Positions 7,681 through 15,359 of a stretch of DNA of 16,578 nucleotides are shown here, in pieces. The notes below the pieces were generated by a model, which searched no databases, was not told the origin of the DNA, and saw only the letters and a program-made list of their open reading frames with translations. Both the position numbers and the translations under genes were made by a program. The stretch is from Gammaproteobacteria bacterium (GTDB lineage: Bacteria > Pseudomonadota > Gammaproteobacteria > Steroidobacterales > Steroidobacteraceae), in assembly GCA_003165495.1 (NCBI GenBank), contig PMMB01000268.1, positions 1-16,578 on the forward strand, read 5' to 3'. Every line of letters begins with the position of its first letter. Positions within the stretch are counted from its first letter, which is position 1.

Positions 7681-9462
7681 GTGCCGAGCACGGTGACAGA
7701 ACGCTCAAAAGAAATCGCCGGCACTTCTCCTGAGGGTGAGACCTCTCATTTAGGCCTTGCGCGGCAGATTGGACTCATCAGCCGCACGATCTTCCGCTCG
7801 CCGGTGGGCAAGACGGTCATGTTACTGGTGGCCGCAGTCATTATTGTCGTCGCCGGCACCGCCTACGGACAAATTCGCCTCAATGCATGGAATAAGCCTT
7901 TCTACGATGCTTTGTCGCGCCGTGACCTGCGGGACTTTCTCTTCCAGCTCGGCGTCTTCTTGGTGATCGCCGGATTTCTCCTCGCCCTCAATGTGACGCA
8001 GCGGTGGTTGGTCGAGACCTTGGAACTCAAGCTGCGCGAGGGGCTCGTACTCAGCCTGCTTCACGACTGGATGTTGCCGCGACGGGCGTTTTGGCTTGCC
8101 AATGCGGGACCGATGGGGGTGAACCCGGATCAGCGCATACATGAAGATACACGCAAACTCTGCGAGCTTTCCGCCGATCTCGGCATCGGACTTCTGCAGG
8201 CTTCGATTTTGTTCCTTACTTTCGCGGGCGTGCTCTGGGTTCTTTCGAACGACTTCGTTTTTCGCGTTGCCGACCGGGACTATACGGTCCCAGGCTTCAT
8301 GGTGTGGGCGGCGATACTCTATGCGAGCGCAGGCTCCCTTCTGAGCTACTTGGTCGGGCGAGGCCTCATCGGCCGCAACGCGGCGCGCTACGCGCGCGAG
8401 GCCGATCTGCGCTTTTCGCTCGTGCGTGTCAACGAGCATGTCGATGACATTTCGTTGGCGCAGGGTGAGTCGGACGAGAGACGCCGCATCGAACTGCATC
8501 TTGGCAATGTGCTCGCCGCGACGCGCCGCATCGTTAGGGGTCACGCAAATCTCACCTGGATCACCGCCGGCTTTGGTTGGATTACGATAGTTGCGCCCAT
8601 CCTCGTCGCCGCACCTTTGTATTTCAGCGGCAAAGTTTCTTTCGGCGGTCTAATGATGGCGGCCGGCGCTTTTAGCCAGGCGCAGTCGTCGCTGCGGTGG
8701 TTCATAGACAATTTCAGCGCCATTGCCGACTGGCGCGCGACGTTGCTTCGAGTCGCGAATTTCCGCCATGCGTTGATCGCTACCCACGAACCGCGCGGAT
8801 TTGAAAGCCGCATCGCCTACGCCGAGGGTGATCCAGGCGCGATTTCAATGGATGACCTCGAGATCGTATCCGCGGCGAACTCCGACATGCTCAAAGAAAC
8901 GAAAGTGGTCGTGAAGAGCGGGGAGCGCGTCCTCATTCTGGGTGCGCCGGGAACCGGCAAGACGCAGCTTTTTCGGGCATTGGCAGGACTGTGGCCCTGG
9001 GGCGCCGGCCGCATCACGCGCCCGGCGGGCGAACAGATATTTTACTTGCCTCGCGGCACACCCTACATGCCCCGCGGAACCTTGCGCGAAGTCCTCGCTT
9101 ATCCTTTGAAGGCCGAGAGTTTCGGCGAGAGCGCTTTCACTCGCGCTCTCTACCGGCTGGGCCTCGAACGCCTCGCGCCGCTGCTCGATACGACCCATCG
9201 TTGGGATCGGGAATTGAGTCAAGACGAGCAGCTTTGCCTCGCCATTGCACGCATCTTGCTGCAGGCTCCGCCCTGGGTGCTCATCGACGGCACGTTCGGT
9301 TCCCTCGACGACGACGTGCTCGAGCTGGTCATCGACGTCTTCACCAACGAACTGCAGCGCAGCGGTGTCATCCACATCGGCGGCCCCGCTCAGGCGCACC
9401 CACTGTTCACACGCGTCCTGCATCTAGTCAAGGCCCCCCGGACTCGGAAGAGTGCAGAATGA
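7681..9462 (+). CDS. SbmA/YddA-type ABC transporter (fused permease-ATPase) with degenerate ATPase motifs
   Basis: A 593-residue inner-membrane protein. The first about 330 residues form an SbmA/BacA-like membrane domain (ABC_membrane_2 type), with hydrophobic segments near 38-56, 78-102, 168-190, 205-228 and 292-320 and the family stretch RVNEHVDDISLAQGE...IVAPILVAAPLYFSGKVSFGGLM (middle residues omitted). The rest is an ABC ATPase domain. Walker A is intact (GAPGTGKT, 421-428). The Q-loop position has Arg (R458 in LPRGTPYMP), the signature reads LSQDEQ instead of LSxGEQ (D515), the Walker B aspartate D536 is followed by G537 where the catalytic Glu belongs, and the H-loop His is Gly (G568). 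ATP binding may persist but hydrolysis seems impaired. GTG start at 7681 has AAGG 10 nt upstream. Relatives move peptides or cobalamin-like compounds; the cargo here is unknown. The stop overlaps the next start (ATGA). Confidence 0.85.
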   Translation: MPSTVTERSKEIAGTSPEGETSHLGLARQIGLISRTIFRSPVGKTVMLLVAAVIIVVAGTAYGQIRLNAWNKPFYDALSRRDLRDFLFQLGVFLVIAGFLLALNVTQRWLVETLELKLREGLVLSLLHDWMLPRRAFWLANAGPMGVNPDQRIHEDTRKLCELSADLGIGLLQASILFLTFAGVLWVLSNDFVFRVADRDYTVPGFMVWAAILYASAGSLLSYLVGRGLIGRNAARYAREADLRFSLVRVNEHVDDISLAQGESDERRRIELHLGNVLAATRRIVRGHANLTWITAGFGWITIVAPILVAAPLYFSGKVSFGGLMMAAGAFSQAQSSLRWFIDNFSAIADWRATLLRVANFRHALIATHEPRGFESRIAYAEGDPGAISMDDLEIVSAANSDMLKETKVVVKSGERVLILGAPGTGKTQLFRALAGLWPWGAGRITRPAGEQIFYLPRGTPYMPRGTLREVLAYPLKAESFGESAFTRALYRLGLERLAPLLDTTHRWDRELSQDEQLCLAIARILLQAPPWVLIDGTFGSLDDDVLELVIDVFTNELQRSGVIHIGGPAQAHPLFTRVLHLVKAPRTRKSAE

Positions 9463-11726
9463 GCAAGCCTAAGCGGATGGCGAATTGCCTCGTGTTGTTT
9501 CTTTACGTTGCGATATCACAGTCATGGGCTGCTGTGCCGTATCTCGAATTTCACTCTCCCTCATCCGCGGACGACGCCGCGGCCGCCGAGGCCATGCGCG
9601 ATTTGGCTGCGCGCCTGGTTCCCGTCTATGAAGAATCCGATCCTGACCGCTATCTCGCGAATTTGTCCGCCATGCAAATGGTGGCACGCAACTATGCGGC
9701 CGCGGACGTGTCGCGGCAATCGTTGCGCGATCGCCGGCGACGCTCGAACGCCGGCCGGCCGGTCGGCCGTGAAGTGATCTACGACATGTACGCGCACGCG
9801 AGGGCCATGGAACAGGTAAATCTGGTTCCATTCGCGGAAGGATTCGCGAAGTCGTTCCGCGACGTGGTCCCTCGCCTCAATGATCAGGACGCCTACGCGG
9901 TCACGGAATGGCTCGGGACTTCTCCGGCTGTGTTTCGGTTTGCTCTGCAAAAATCATTAGATAAGCAGCGAGCCCAAGACAGCATTGGACAATCGGAAGC
10001 GGTGGAACTGATTTGGGCGTACCTTGCCTTCGATGCCTATCGGACCTTCGGCCCCTTGGTCGGTTCGCTCGATGCTGAGGACGATCGTCGACGCTACACG
10101 GTCGATAATGAAGTCACGATCGAGACTGCGGACGGAGCGAGCATCGCCGCTGTGCTGGTTCGCCCGAACAGCCCCTCCAAACCGCTTGCCACCCTGCTTG
10201 AGTTCACGATCTATGGTTCACGGAACTACGCCAAGGAGTGCGCAGCGCACGGCTATGTGGGGGTAGTGGCTTACGCCCGCGGAACGCGTGGGAGTACTCA
10301 ACAAATCGTTCCCTATCAGCACGACGGCGACGATGCGCGCGCGGTCATCGATTGGATTACTAAACAACCTTGGAGTGATGGTCGGGTGGGAATGTACGGC
10401 GACGGCTATAGCGGCTTTACCCCGTGGGCGGCCGCAAAGCACCTGCCGCCCGCGCTCAAGGCTATTGCCACATCGGCAGCCAGCGCACCCGGAATCGATG
10501 TCCCCATGCAAGGCAACATCTTTCATAACTCCGCGTACCGGTGGTCCGCTTACGTGACCAACACCAAAGCATCGGACGAAAACGACTACTACGACGATGC
10601 ACTGTGGCACGCGCTCGATCAGAAGTGGTACATCAGCGGAAGACGATACCGAGATATGGGTCGCCTGCACGGAAAACCCAATCCAATTTTCATCCGCTGG
10701 CTGAATCACCCGAGCTACGATCGGTACTGGCAGGAGATGATCCCTTACCGGGAACAATTCGCGCTCATCAACATCCCGGTGCTGACGACAGCCGGCTACT
10801 ACTCAGGAAGCGAACTGGGCGCACTGTACTATTTCACGCAGCACTATCGATTCAACCCGCACGCCGACCATACGCTGGTTATCGGCCCCTACGACGATGC
10901 AGTGATGCAACGTGGGCCGTTGGCGACGCTGCAGGGGTATCAAGTCGACGCGGCCGCTCTCGTCGACCTTCGTGAGCTGCGTTATCAGTGGTTCGACCAC
11001 GTCCTCAAAGGCGCCACAACACCGTCCTTACTGCAGAACCGGATCAACTTCGAAGTCATGGGCGCAAACGAGTGGCGCCACGCTCCATCGCTCGAAGCCA
11101 TGGCCAAGGGGTCGTTGAGATTTTATCTGGACGCAACCGGGCCGGGCGGCGGCCACCGGCTGACGCAGCATAAGAATTCAAATGCGGCGTTTGTCCAGCA
11201 GAGAGTGAACTTTGTCGATCGCAAGGACGCCGCCTGGATGCCGTCTACCGATCTGATCAACGCGAGTCTGGCGACCCATAACGACGTGATGTTCGCGAGC
11301 GAGCCGCTGACGAAGCCGACCGAGTTCACGGGCCTTTTCTCCGGTCGGCTGGATTTTACCGTGAACAAGATGGACATGGATCTGAACATCATTCTGTACG
11401 AGCGCCTGGCCGGCGGCGACTATATTCGCCTGTTCAGCCCAGGCTTTGAGTTCCGCGCCAGCTATGCGCGAGACCGCGTTCATCGCCACTTGCTCAAGGC
11501 GGGCGAGCGCCAAGAGCTGACGTTCAAGAGCGAGCGGATGACGAGCCGACAGCTTCAGCCGGGCAGTCGACTGGTTTTGGTTCTCGGCATCAACAAGCGA
11601 CCGGATCGCGAGATTAACTACGGAACTGGAAACGACGTGAGCGAGGAATCAATCGCCGACGGCAAAATTCCACTCAAAATCCGCTGGCATAACGACAGCT
11701 ACATCGACATCCCGGTTCGCAGGTAG
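9459..11726 (+). CDS. Secreted S15/CocE-NonD family alpha/beta-hydrolase lacking the usual catalytic triad
   Basis: A 755-residue protein starting at the ATG that overlaps the ABC gene's TGA; the frame is open further upstream inside that gene, but the signal peptide shows 9459 is the start. Residues 1-25 form a Sec signal (basic start, hydrophobic core, SWA|A), so it is periplasmic or secreted. An about 190-residue helical region precedes the hydrolase core (from about 220), which follows the CocE/Xaa-Pro dipeptidase scaffold closely: GYVGVVAYARGTRGS, QPWSDGRVGMYGDGYSGF, IPVLTTAGYY, HTLVIGPYDD, ELRYQWFDHVLKG and MGANEWRHAPS. A C-terminal beta-sandwich (about 590-755) resembles the PepX C domain. 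Where relatives have GxSYxG, GYYD and GPYDH, this protein has G316, S449 and D480, so the nucleophile, acid and histidine all appear lost. S318 is one turn away but does not fit the elbow pattern. Probably a pseudoenzyme or binding protein. Confidence 0.82.
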   Translation: MSKPKRMANCLVLFLYVAISQSWAAVPYLEFHSPSSADDAAAAEAMRDLAARLVPVYEESDPDRYLANLSAMQMVARNYAAADVSRQSLRDRRRRSNAGRPVGREVIYDMYAHARAMEQVNLVPFAEGFAKSFRDVVPRLNDQDAYAVTEWLGTSPAVFRFALQKSLDKQRAQDSIGQSEAVELIWAYLAFDAYRTFGPLVGSLDAEDDRRRYTVDNEVTIETADGASIAAVLVRPNSPSKPLATLLEFTIYGSRNYAKECAAHGYVGVVAYARGTRGSTQQIVPYQHDGDDARAVIDWITKQPWSDGRVGMYGDGYSGFTPWAAAKHLPPALKAIATSAASAPGIDVPMQGNIFHNSAYRWSAYVTNTKASDENDYYDDALWHALDQKWYISGRRYRDMGRLHGKPNPIFIRWLNHPSYDRYWQEMIPYREQFALINIPVLTTAGYYSGSELGALYYFTQHYRFNPHADHTLVIGPYDDAVMQRGPLATLQGYQVDAAALVDLRELRYQWFDHVLKGATTPSLLQNRINFEVMGANEWRHAPSLEAMAKGSLRFYLDATGPGGGHRLTQHKNSNAAFVQQRVNFVDRKDAAWMPSTDLINASLATHNDVMFASEPLTKPTEFTGLFSGRLDFTVNKMDMDLNIILYERLAGGDYIRLFSPGFEFRASYARDRVHRHLLKAGERQELTFKSERMTSRQLQPGSRLVLVLGINKRPDREINYGTGNDVSEESIADGKIPLKIRWHNDSYIDIPVRR

Positions 11727-11728
11727 CA

Positions 11729-13303
11729 TCAGACGCTCGGCAAGAAGTGTGGGACCGTTCGTCCATTGGCGGCGTGCTCGAAGCCCGACGCGAGCTTGAT
11801 CAGCTTTGGTTCGCTGAAGGCCGTGCCGAAAAATGATAGCCCGACGGGCAGCCCGCGATAAAGACCGGCCGGCACCGTGATGTGCGGGTAGCCCGCGACC
11901 GCCGCGGGAGATGAGCATCCGCCCGTGTCCGAATCGCCGTTCACGGCATCGGTCAGCCAGGCGGGACCCGAGGTCAGCGTCACAATCGCATCGAGACCGT
12001 GCTCGCAGAGCACCGCGTCGATGCCGCCGCTGCGCGTCGCGGTCAGGCAGGTCGCGCGTGCGTCTCGGTACGCGGCCTCTTCCAGGTTGCCTTTGGCCTG
12101 TGCCTGGCGCAGCAGTTCCTGGTCGAACAGCGGCAGTTCCTGCGCTGCGTGCGCCTCATTGAAGCGAATCAAGTCCGCGAGCGATCGGACCGGGAATTCG
12201 CCGGGTAGACGTGCAAGATAAGTATTCAGATCGGCCTTGAATTCGTATAGCAAGACTTCCTGTTCCGCCGCCACCGCCGCGCCGTGCATGGGCAAATCGG
12301 CCGGGTCGACCACGATTGCGCCGGCGCGTTTGAGCGTTGCAACGCAGTTGTCCAAGAAGCCATTGAGGGGCGCGCTTTCGGCGAAGAAGCGGCGCGCGAT
12401 TCCCAGCCGTGCGCCGCGCAAACCGTCGGGATCGAGAAAGCGCACATAGTCGCTTTCGAATCGTTCCCCAACGGCAGCGCTCGCCGGATCAGCGGCGTCC
12501 GGGCCCGCCATCACGCCGAGCAACACGGCAGCATCGCGCACGCTCCTCGCAAGAGGTCCCGCGGTGTCTTGACTGTGCGATATCGGCACGATACCGCCGC
12601 GGCTGACGAGTCCGATCGTCGGTTTCAGGCCAACAATGCCGTTGATCGAAGCGGGGCTCACGATCGAGCCGTCAGTCTCCGTGCCGACCGCAACGGCACA
12701 GAAGTTTGCAGCCACCGCGACCGCCGATCCAGAACTCGATCCGGAGGGCGTTCGATTGAGCGCGTAAGGATTGTGGGTCTGACCGCCTCGGCCGCTCCAA
12801 CCGCTGGAGGAGTGACTGGAGCGAAAGTTGGCCCACTCGCTCAAGTTGGTTTTGCCGAGGATCACGGCGCCCGCGGCGCGCAAGCGAGCCACGAGCGGCG
12901 CGTCCTTTGGCGCGTACCAACCGTCGAGTGCCAGCGACCCGGCGGTTGTCATCATGCGATCCGCCGTCTCTATGTTGTCCTTCAGTAGTATCGGCACGCC
13001 GTGAAGAGGTCCCCGCGGCCCATGAGTTTGGCGTTCGCGGTCGAGCTCAGCGGCAATGTCGAGCGCCTGCGGATTGGTTTCAAGAACCGCGCCCAATTCC
13101 GGGCCACGGCGGTCGAGCGAACTGATGCGATCCAGGTAGATTTGAGTCAGCCGCCGCGACGTCAAACGGCCGTCGGCGTAGGCAGCGGCGATGTCCGCCA
13201 AGGTCAGCTCCTCGATAGCGGCCGGAGCCTTGGCGCTCACGGCGATTTCGGGGGCTGCAAGTGCGGCAACCGTGGTTGCCAGGAGAAAGTCGCGTCGATC
13301 CAT
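11729..13303 (-). CDS. Peptide amidase, amidase-signature family, Tat-exported
   Basis: A 524-residue amidase of the amidase-signature family, closely resembling from memory the Stenotrophomonas peptide amidase (Pam), which hydrolyses the C-terminal amide of peptides. Seen: the twin-arginine leader MDRRDFLLATTVAALAAPEIAVSA, so export by Tat is inferred; catalytic Lys K108 in LLKDN; cis-Ser S189 in SGSSSGSAVAVAA; nucleophile S213 in GTETDGSI. GKTNLSEWANFR and GLPVGLSFFGTAFSEPKLI are also shared with Pam. The start at 13303 has AAGGGA 8 nt before it (13312-13317 on the + strand); the open frame reaches 13396, but that would bury the Tat signal. It ends 2 bp from the stop of the converging hydrolase gene and diverges from the GST gene across 91 bp. 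All catalytic residues are present, so it should be active. Amide substrate in vivo unknown. Confidence 0.92.
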   Translation of the reverse strand: MDRRDFLLATTVAALAAPEIAVSAKAPAAIEELTLADIAAAYADGRLTSRRLTQIYLDRISSLDRRGPELGAVLETNPQALDIAAELDRERQTHGPRGPLHGVPILLKDNIETADRMMTTAGSLALDGWYAPKDAPLVARLRAAGAVILGKTNLSEWANFRSSHSSSGWSGRGGQTHNPYALNRTPSGSSSGSAVAVAANFCAVAVGTETDGSIVSPASINGIVGLKPTIGLVSRGGIVPISHSQDTAGPLARSVRDAAVLLGVMAGPDAADPASAAVGERFESDYVRFLDPDGLRGARLGIARRFFAESAPLNGFLDNCVATLKRAGAIVVDPADLPMHGAAVAAEQEVLLYEFKADLNTYLARLPGEFPVRSLADLIRFNEAHAAQELPLFDQELLRQAQAKGNLEEAAYRDARATCLTATRSGGIDAVLCEHGLDAIVTLTSGPAWLTDAVNGDSDTGGCSSPAAVAGYPHITVPAGLYRGLPVGLSFFGTAFSEPKLIKLASGFEHAANGRTVPHFLPSV

Positions 13304-13321
13304 TTTACGAATCCCTTCCGT

Positions 13322-13352
13322 TTGACTTGTTAGAGTTCCGCCGCGATAGAAT
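13322..13352 (+). promoter_or_regulatory. Candidate sigma-70 promoter for the GST gene
   Basis: TTGACT at 13322-13327 and TAGAAT at 13347-13352 each match five of six consensus bases; the 19-bp spacer is longer than ideal. Transcription would begin near 13359, in the 91-bp gap between the divergent amidase and GST genes, leaving a leader of about 36 nt. Confidence 0.42.
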
Positions 13353-13382
13353 CGGGGCGTGGTTCGTAGTATCAGGGAATCC

Positions 13383-13388
13383 GGAGGG
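13383..13388 (+). promoter_or_regulatory. Strong ribosome binding site fixing the GST start
   Basis: GGAGGG lies 6 nt before the ATG at 13395. It decides against the GTG at 13359, which would also sit at or before the predicted transcription start. Confidence 0.65.
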
Positions 13389-13394
13389 CTCTGC

Positions 13395-14039
13395 ATGAGC
13401 GAAGAAATCGTCTTTTACCACAACCCCCTTTCGCGCGGTCGCATGGTGCATTGGATGTTGGAAGAAAGCGGTGCACCCTACAGGTTCGAACTGCTGAGTT
13501 TCGACAAGGGCGAGAACAAAAAACCCGCATTCCTGGCGGTGAACCCCATGGGGAAGCTGCCGGCCATCGTGCATCGCGGCACGGTTATAACCGAGTGTGG
13601 CGCCATCATCACCTACCTCGCCGACGCCTTTCCCGCAGCCAAGCTCGCCCCGGCCAATGACGACTCCGCGCGAGGGACGTATCTGCGGTGGATGTTCTTT
13701 GGCCAGGGTTGCATTGAGTCCGCGTTGATCGATCGCATGTTGTCGCGGCCGCCGGTCGACAGACCCGCCGCACTCGGGTACGGCAATTACGACGACGTGG
13801 TGCACGCGCTCGAAAAAGCATTGACGCCCGGACCTTACATTCTGGGGAACCGCTTTAGTGCGGTCGATGTGTACGTAGGCTCCCAGATGGGGTTTGGAAT
13901 GATGATGAAAAGTCTCGAGCCACGGCCGATATTTCAGAGCTATGTGGGTTTGCTCTCGCAGCGCCCGGCGTACAAACGCTTCAATGAGCAGAGCGACAAA
14001 TTAGTTGCGCAAATGAAGCATCAATCCACGATCGCCTGA
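13395..14039 (+). CDS. Glutathione S-transferase family protein
   Basis: A 214-residue cytosolic GST, normal length for the family, expected to conjugate glutathione to electrophiles or act as a related thiol transferase. Seen: the thioredoxin-fold start IVFYHNPLSRGRMVHWMLEE with a candidate active-site Ser S13, the cis-proline loop NPMGKLPAI (P56), and TECGAIITYLAD (E67, C68), where most relatives have Glu-Ser contacting the glutathione gamma-glutamyl group and this protein has Glu-Cys. The helical C-terminal domain (about 90-205) carries LGNRFSAVDVYVGSQMGFG, the N-capping box region. The start is the ATG with GGAGGG 6 nt upstream. It diverges from the amidase gene and its 3' end overlaps the converging serine hydrolase gene by 19 nt. 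Subclass and substrate are not resolved. Confidence 0.9.
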   Translation: MSEEIVFYHNPLSRGRMVHWMLEESGAPYRFELLSFDKGENKKPAFLAVNPMGKLPAIVHRGTVITECGAIITYLADAFPAAKLAPANDDSARGTYLRWMFFGQGCIESALIDRMLSRPPVDRPAALGYGNYDDVVHALEKALTPGPYILGNRFSAVDVYVGSQMGFGMMMKSLEPRPIFQSYVGLLSQRPAYKRFNEQSDKLVAQMKHQSTIA

Positions 14040-15301
14040 TAGACGTATGCGTGCGACAAACCACGCACGTCGGGAACGCCGAGGACCGCGGCCGCGCCGG
14101 TACCCGCGACTTGTTGAATCATGCCGATGACGATCAAATCGTCGGTCGGATCGATCCAGAACCAGGTGCCCGCGGCGCCGCCCCACCAGAACGTGCCCTT
14201 GCCGTAGTAGCCCCCTGCGGCGACGGCATCGGTGTAAACGGCGAAGTCCAGCCCAAATCCGGCGCCCGGCACAAATATCGGCATCGCCGGCGGCAATACA
14301 TTGGTGCGCATCAGTTCGACGCTGCGCGGCGAGAGCAGCCGCACGCCCCCCAGTTTTCCGCCGTTTAACAGCATCTGGCAGAAACGCATGTAGTCCGTTG
14401 CGGTCGAAACCAGGCCGCCGCCGCCGGACGATAGCGCAGGCTTTGCGGAGAAGTCGTGATTGAGACCGCCGCGCACGACTTGCAACTGACCGTCCTTGTC
14501 GTAGACATAAAACTCCGCAATGCGCTTGAGTTTTTCCGTCGGAACATAAAAGCCGGTATCGACCATGTCGAGCGGTTTGAATATGCGCTTCTCCAGGAAT
14601 TCCTCCAACGGCATGCCGGAGAGCTTTTGTACGATGTAGCCCTGAATGTCCGTGGATATGCTGTAGTGCCATTCGCTGCCGGGCTGCGCGTTCAGGGGCA
14701 ATTTTGTGACGCGCTTGATCATCTCCTCCAGCGTGTTGTTGACGTCGAGGACGTTCACTTCGCGCTGTAGCTTATCGACCGGCGTGTTGCTGAAGTATCC
14801 ATAAGTAAAACCACCGGTGTGCGACATCAGCTCGCGCATTGTCACGGGGTGAGTCTGATCCTTCAGAACCATATTGCCGCCCGCATCCGTGCCGTACACT
14901 TTTAGGTCGGAGAACTCCGGAATATATTTGGCGACCGGATCGTTGAGCTGCCACTTTCCTTCTTCGAACAGCATCATCATGGCGACGCCGGTGATCGGCT
15001 TGCTCATGGAATATATGCGGAAAATGCTGTCCTTTTGCATCGGAAGATTGGCGGCGATATCCCGTTTACCCGTAGCTTCGAACTCGACGACCTTGCCGTG
15101 ACGCGCGACCATGGTCACGACGCCGGCGAGGCGGCCCTGATCCACCAGGCTCTTCATGCCGTCACCGAGCCGGGTGAGGCGCTCGCTGGACATGCCGACA
15201 CTCTCCGGCTTGGCGGTCGGCAATGCCTGTTGGCCGGCTGCGATCGAGGGCTGTAGGTGTACGGTGGCGGTTAGGGCCAGTACGATGAGCGGTGCACGCA
15301 T
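14021..15301 (-). CDS. Secreted serine hydrolase, beta-lactamase (class C/EstB-like) family
   Basis: A 426-residue protein of the beta-lactamase/penicillin-binding-protein-like serine hydrolase family (PF00144). Such proteins are usually esterases or peptidases; true beta-lactamase activity is uncommon. Seen: a signal peptide (about 1-22, ending SIAA before GQQ), so periplasmic; the S98-x-x-K101 motif in YSMSKPITG; the second-motif tyrosine Y213 in WHYSIST; LMSHTGGFTYG; the GGGGLVSTATDYMRF segment; and a C-terminal WGGAAGTWFWIDP matching the third-motif strand. The start chosen (complement of 15299-15301) has AGGA 8 nt upstream; the frame is open to 15409, but this removes the signal peptide from the N-terminus. 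The permease gene lies 58 bp upstream on the same strand, so co-transcription is possible. The last 19 bp overlap the GST gene tail to tail. Substrate unknown. Confidence 0.88.
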   Translation of the reverse strand: MRAPLIVLALTATVHLQPSIAAGQQALPTAKPESVGMSSERLTRLGDGMKSLVDQGRLAGVVTMVARHGKVVEFEATGKRDIAANLPMQKDSIFRIYSMSKPITGVAMMMLFEEGKWQLNDPVAKYIPEFSDLKVYGTDAGGNMVLKDQTHPVTMRELMSHTGGFTYGYFSNTPVDKLQREVNVLDVNNTLEEMIKRVTKLPLNAQPGSEWHYSISTDIQGYIVQKLSGMPLEEFLEKRIFKPLDMVDTGFYVPTEKLKRIAEFYVYDKDGQLQVVRGGLNHDFSAKPALSSGGGGLVSTATDYMRFCQMLLNGGKLGGVRLLSPRSVELMRTNVLPPAMPIFVPGAGFGLDFAVYTDAVAAGGYYGKGTFWWGGAAGTWFWIDPTDDLIVIGMIQQVAGTGAAAVLGVPDVRGLSHAYVYQAIVD

Positions 15302-15359
15302 GCAGGGGTTCCTATGACTTTGTTTTTGGAAGAGCCGCAAGCGCAGTGTATCCCGGGTT

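Noticed and set aside
2192..7683. Run of non-ATG starts (TTG, GTG, possibly TTG, GTG) in consecutive genes
   Set aside because: Frequent in GC-rich proteobacteria and explained by coupling or normal Shine-Dalgarno sites; not evidence of special control.
8991..9458. Upstream extension of the S15 hydrolase frame
   Set aside because: It overlaps the ABC gene in another frame, is Arg-rich nonsense, and would bury the signal peptide that begins at 9459.
14661..14663. Missing Asn in the YxN motif of the beta-lactamase-like hydrolase
   Set aside because: The esterase-like branch of this family commonly has Tyr-Ser variants here, and the S98-x-x-K101 pair and Y213 are present, so I do not count it as a dead enzyme.
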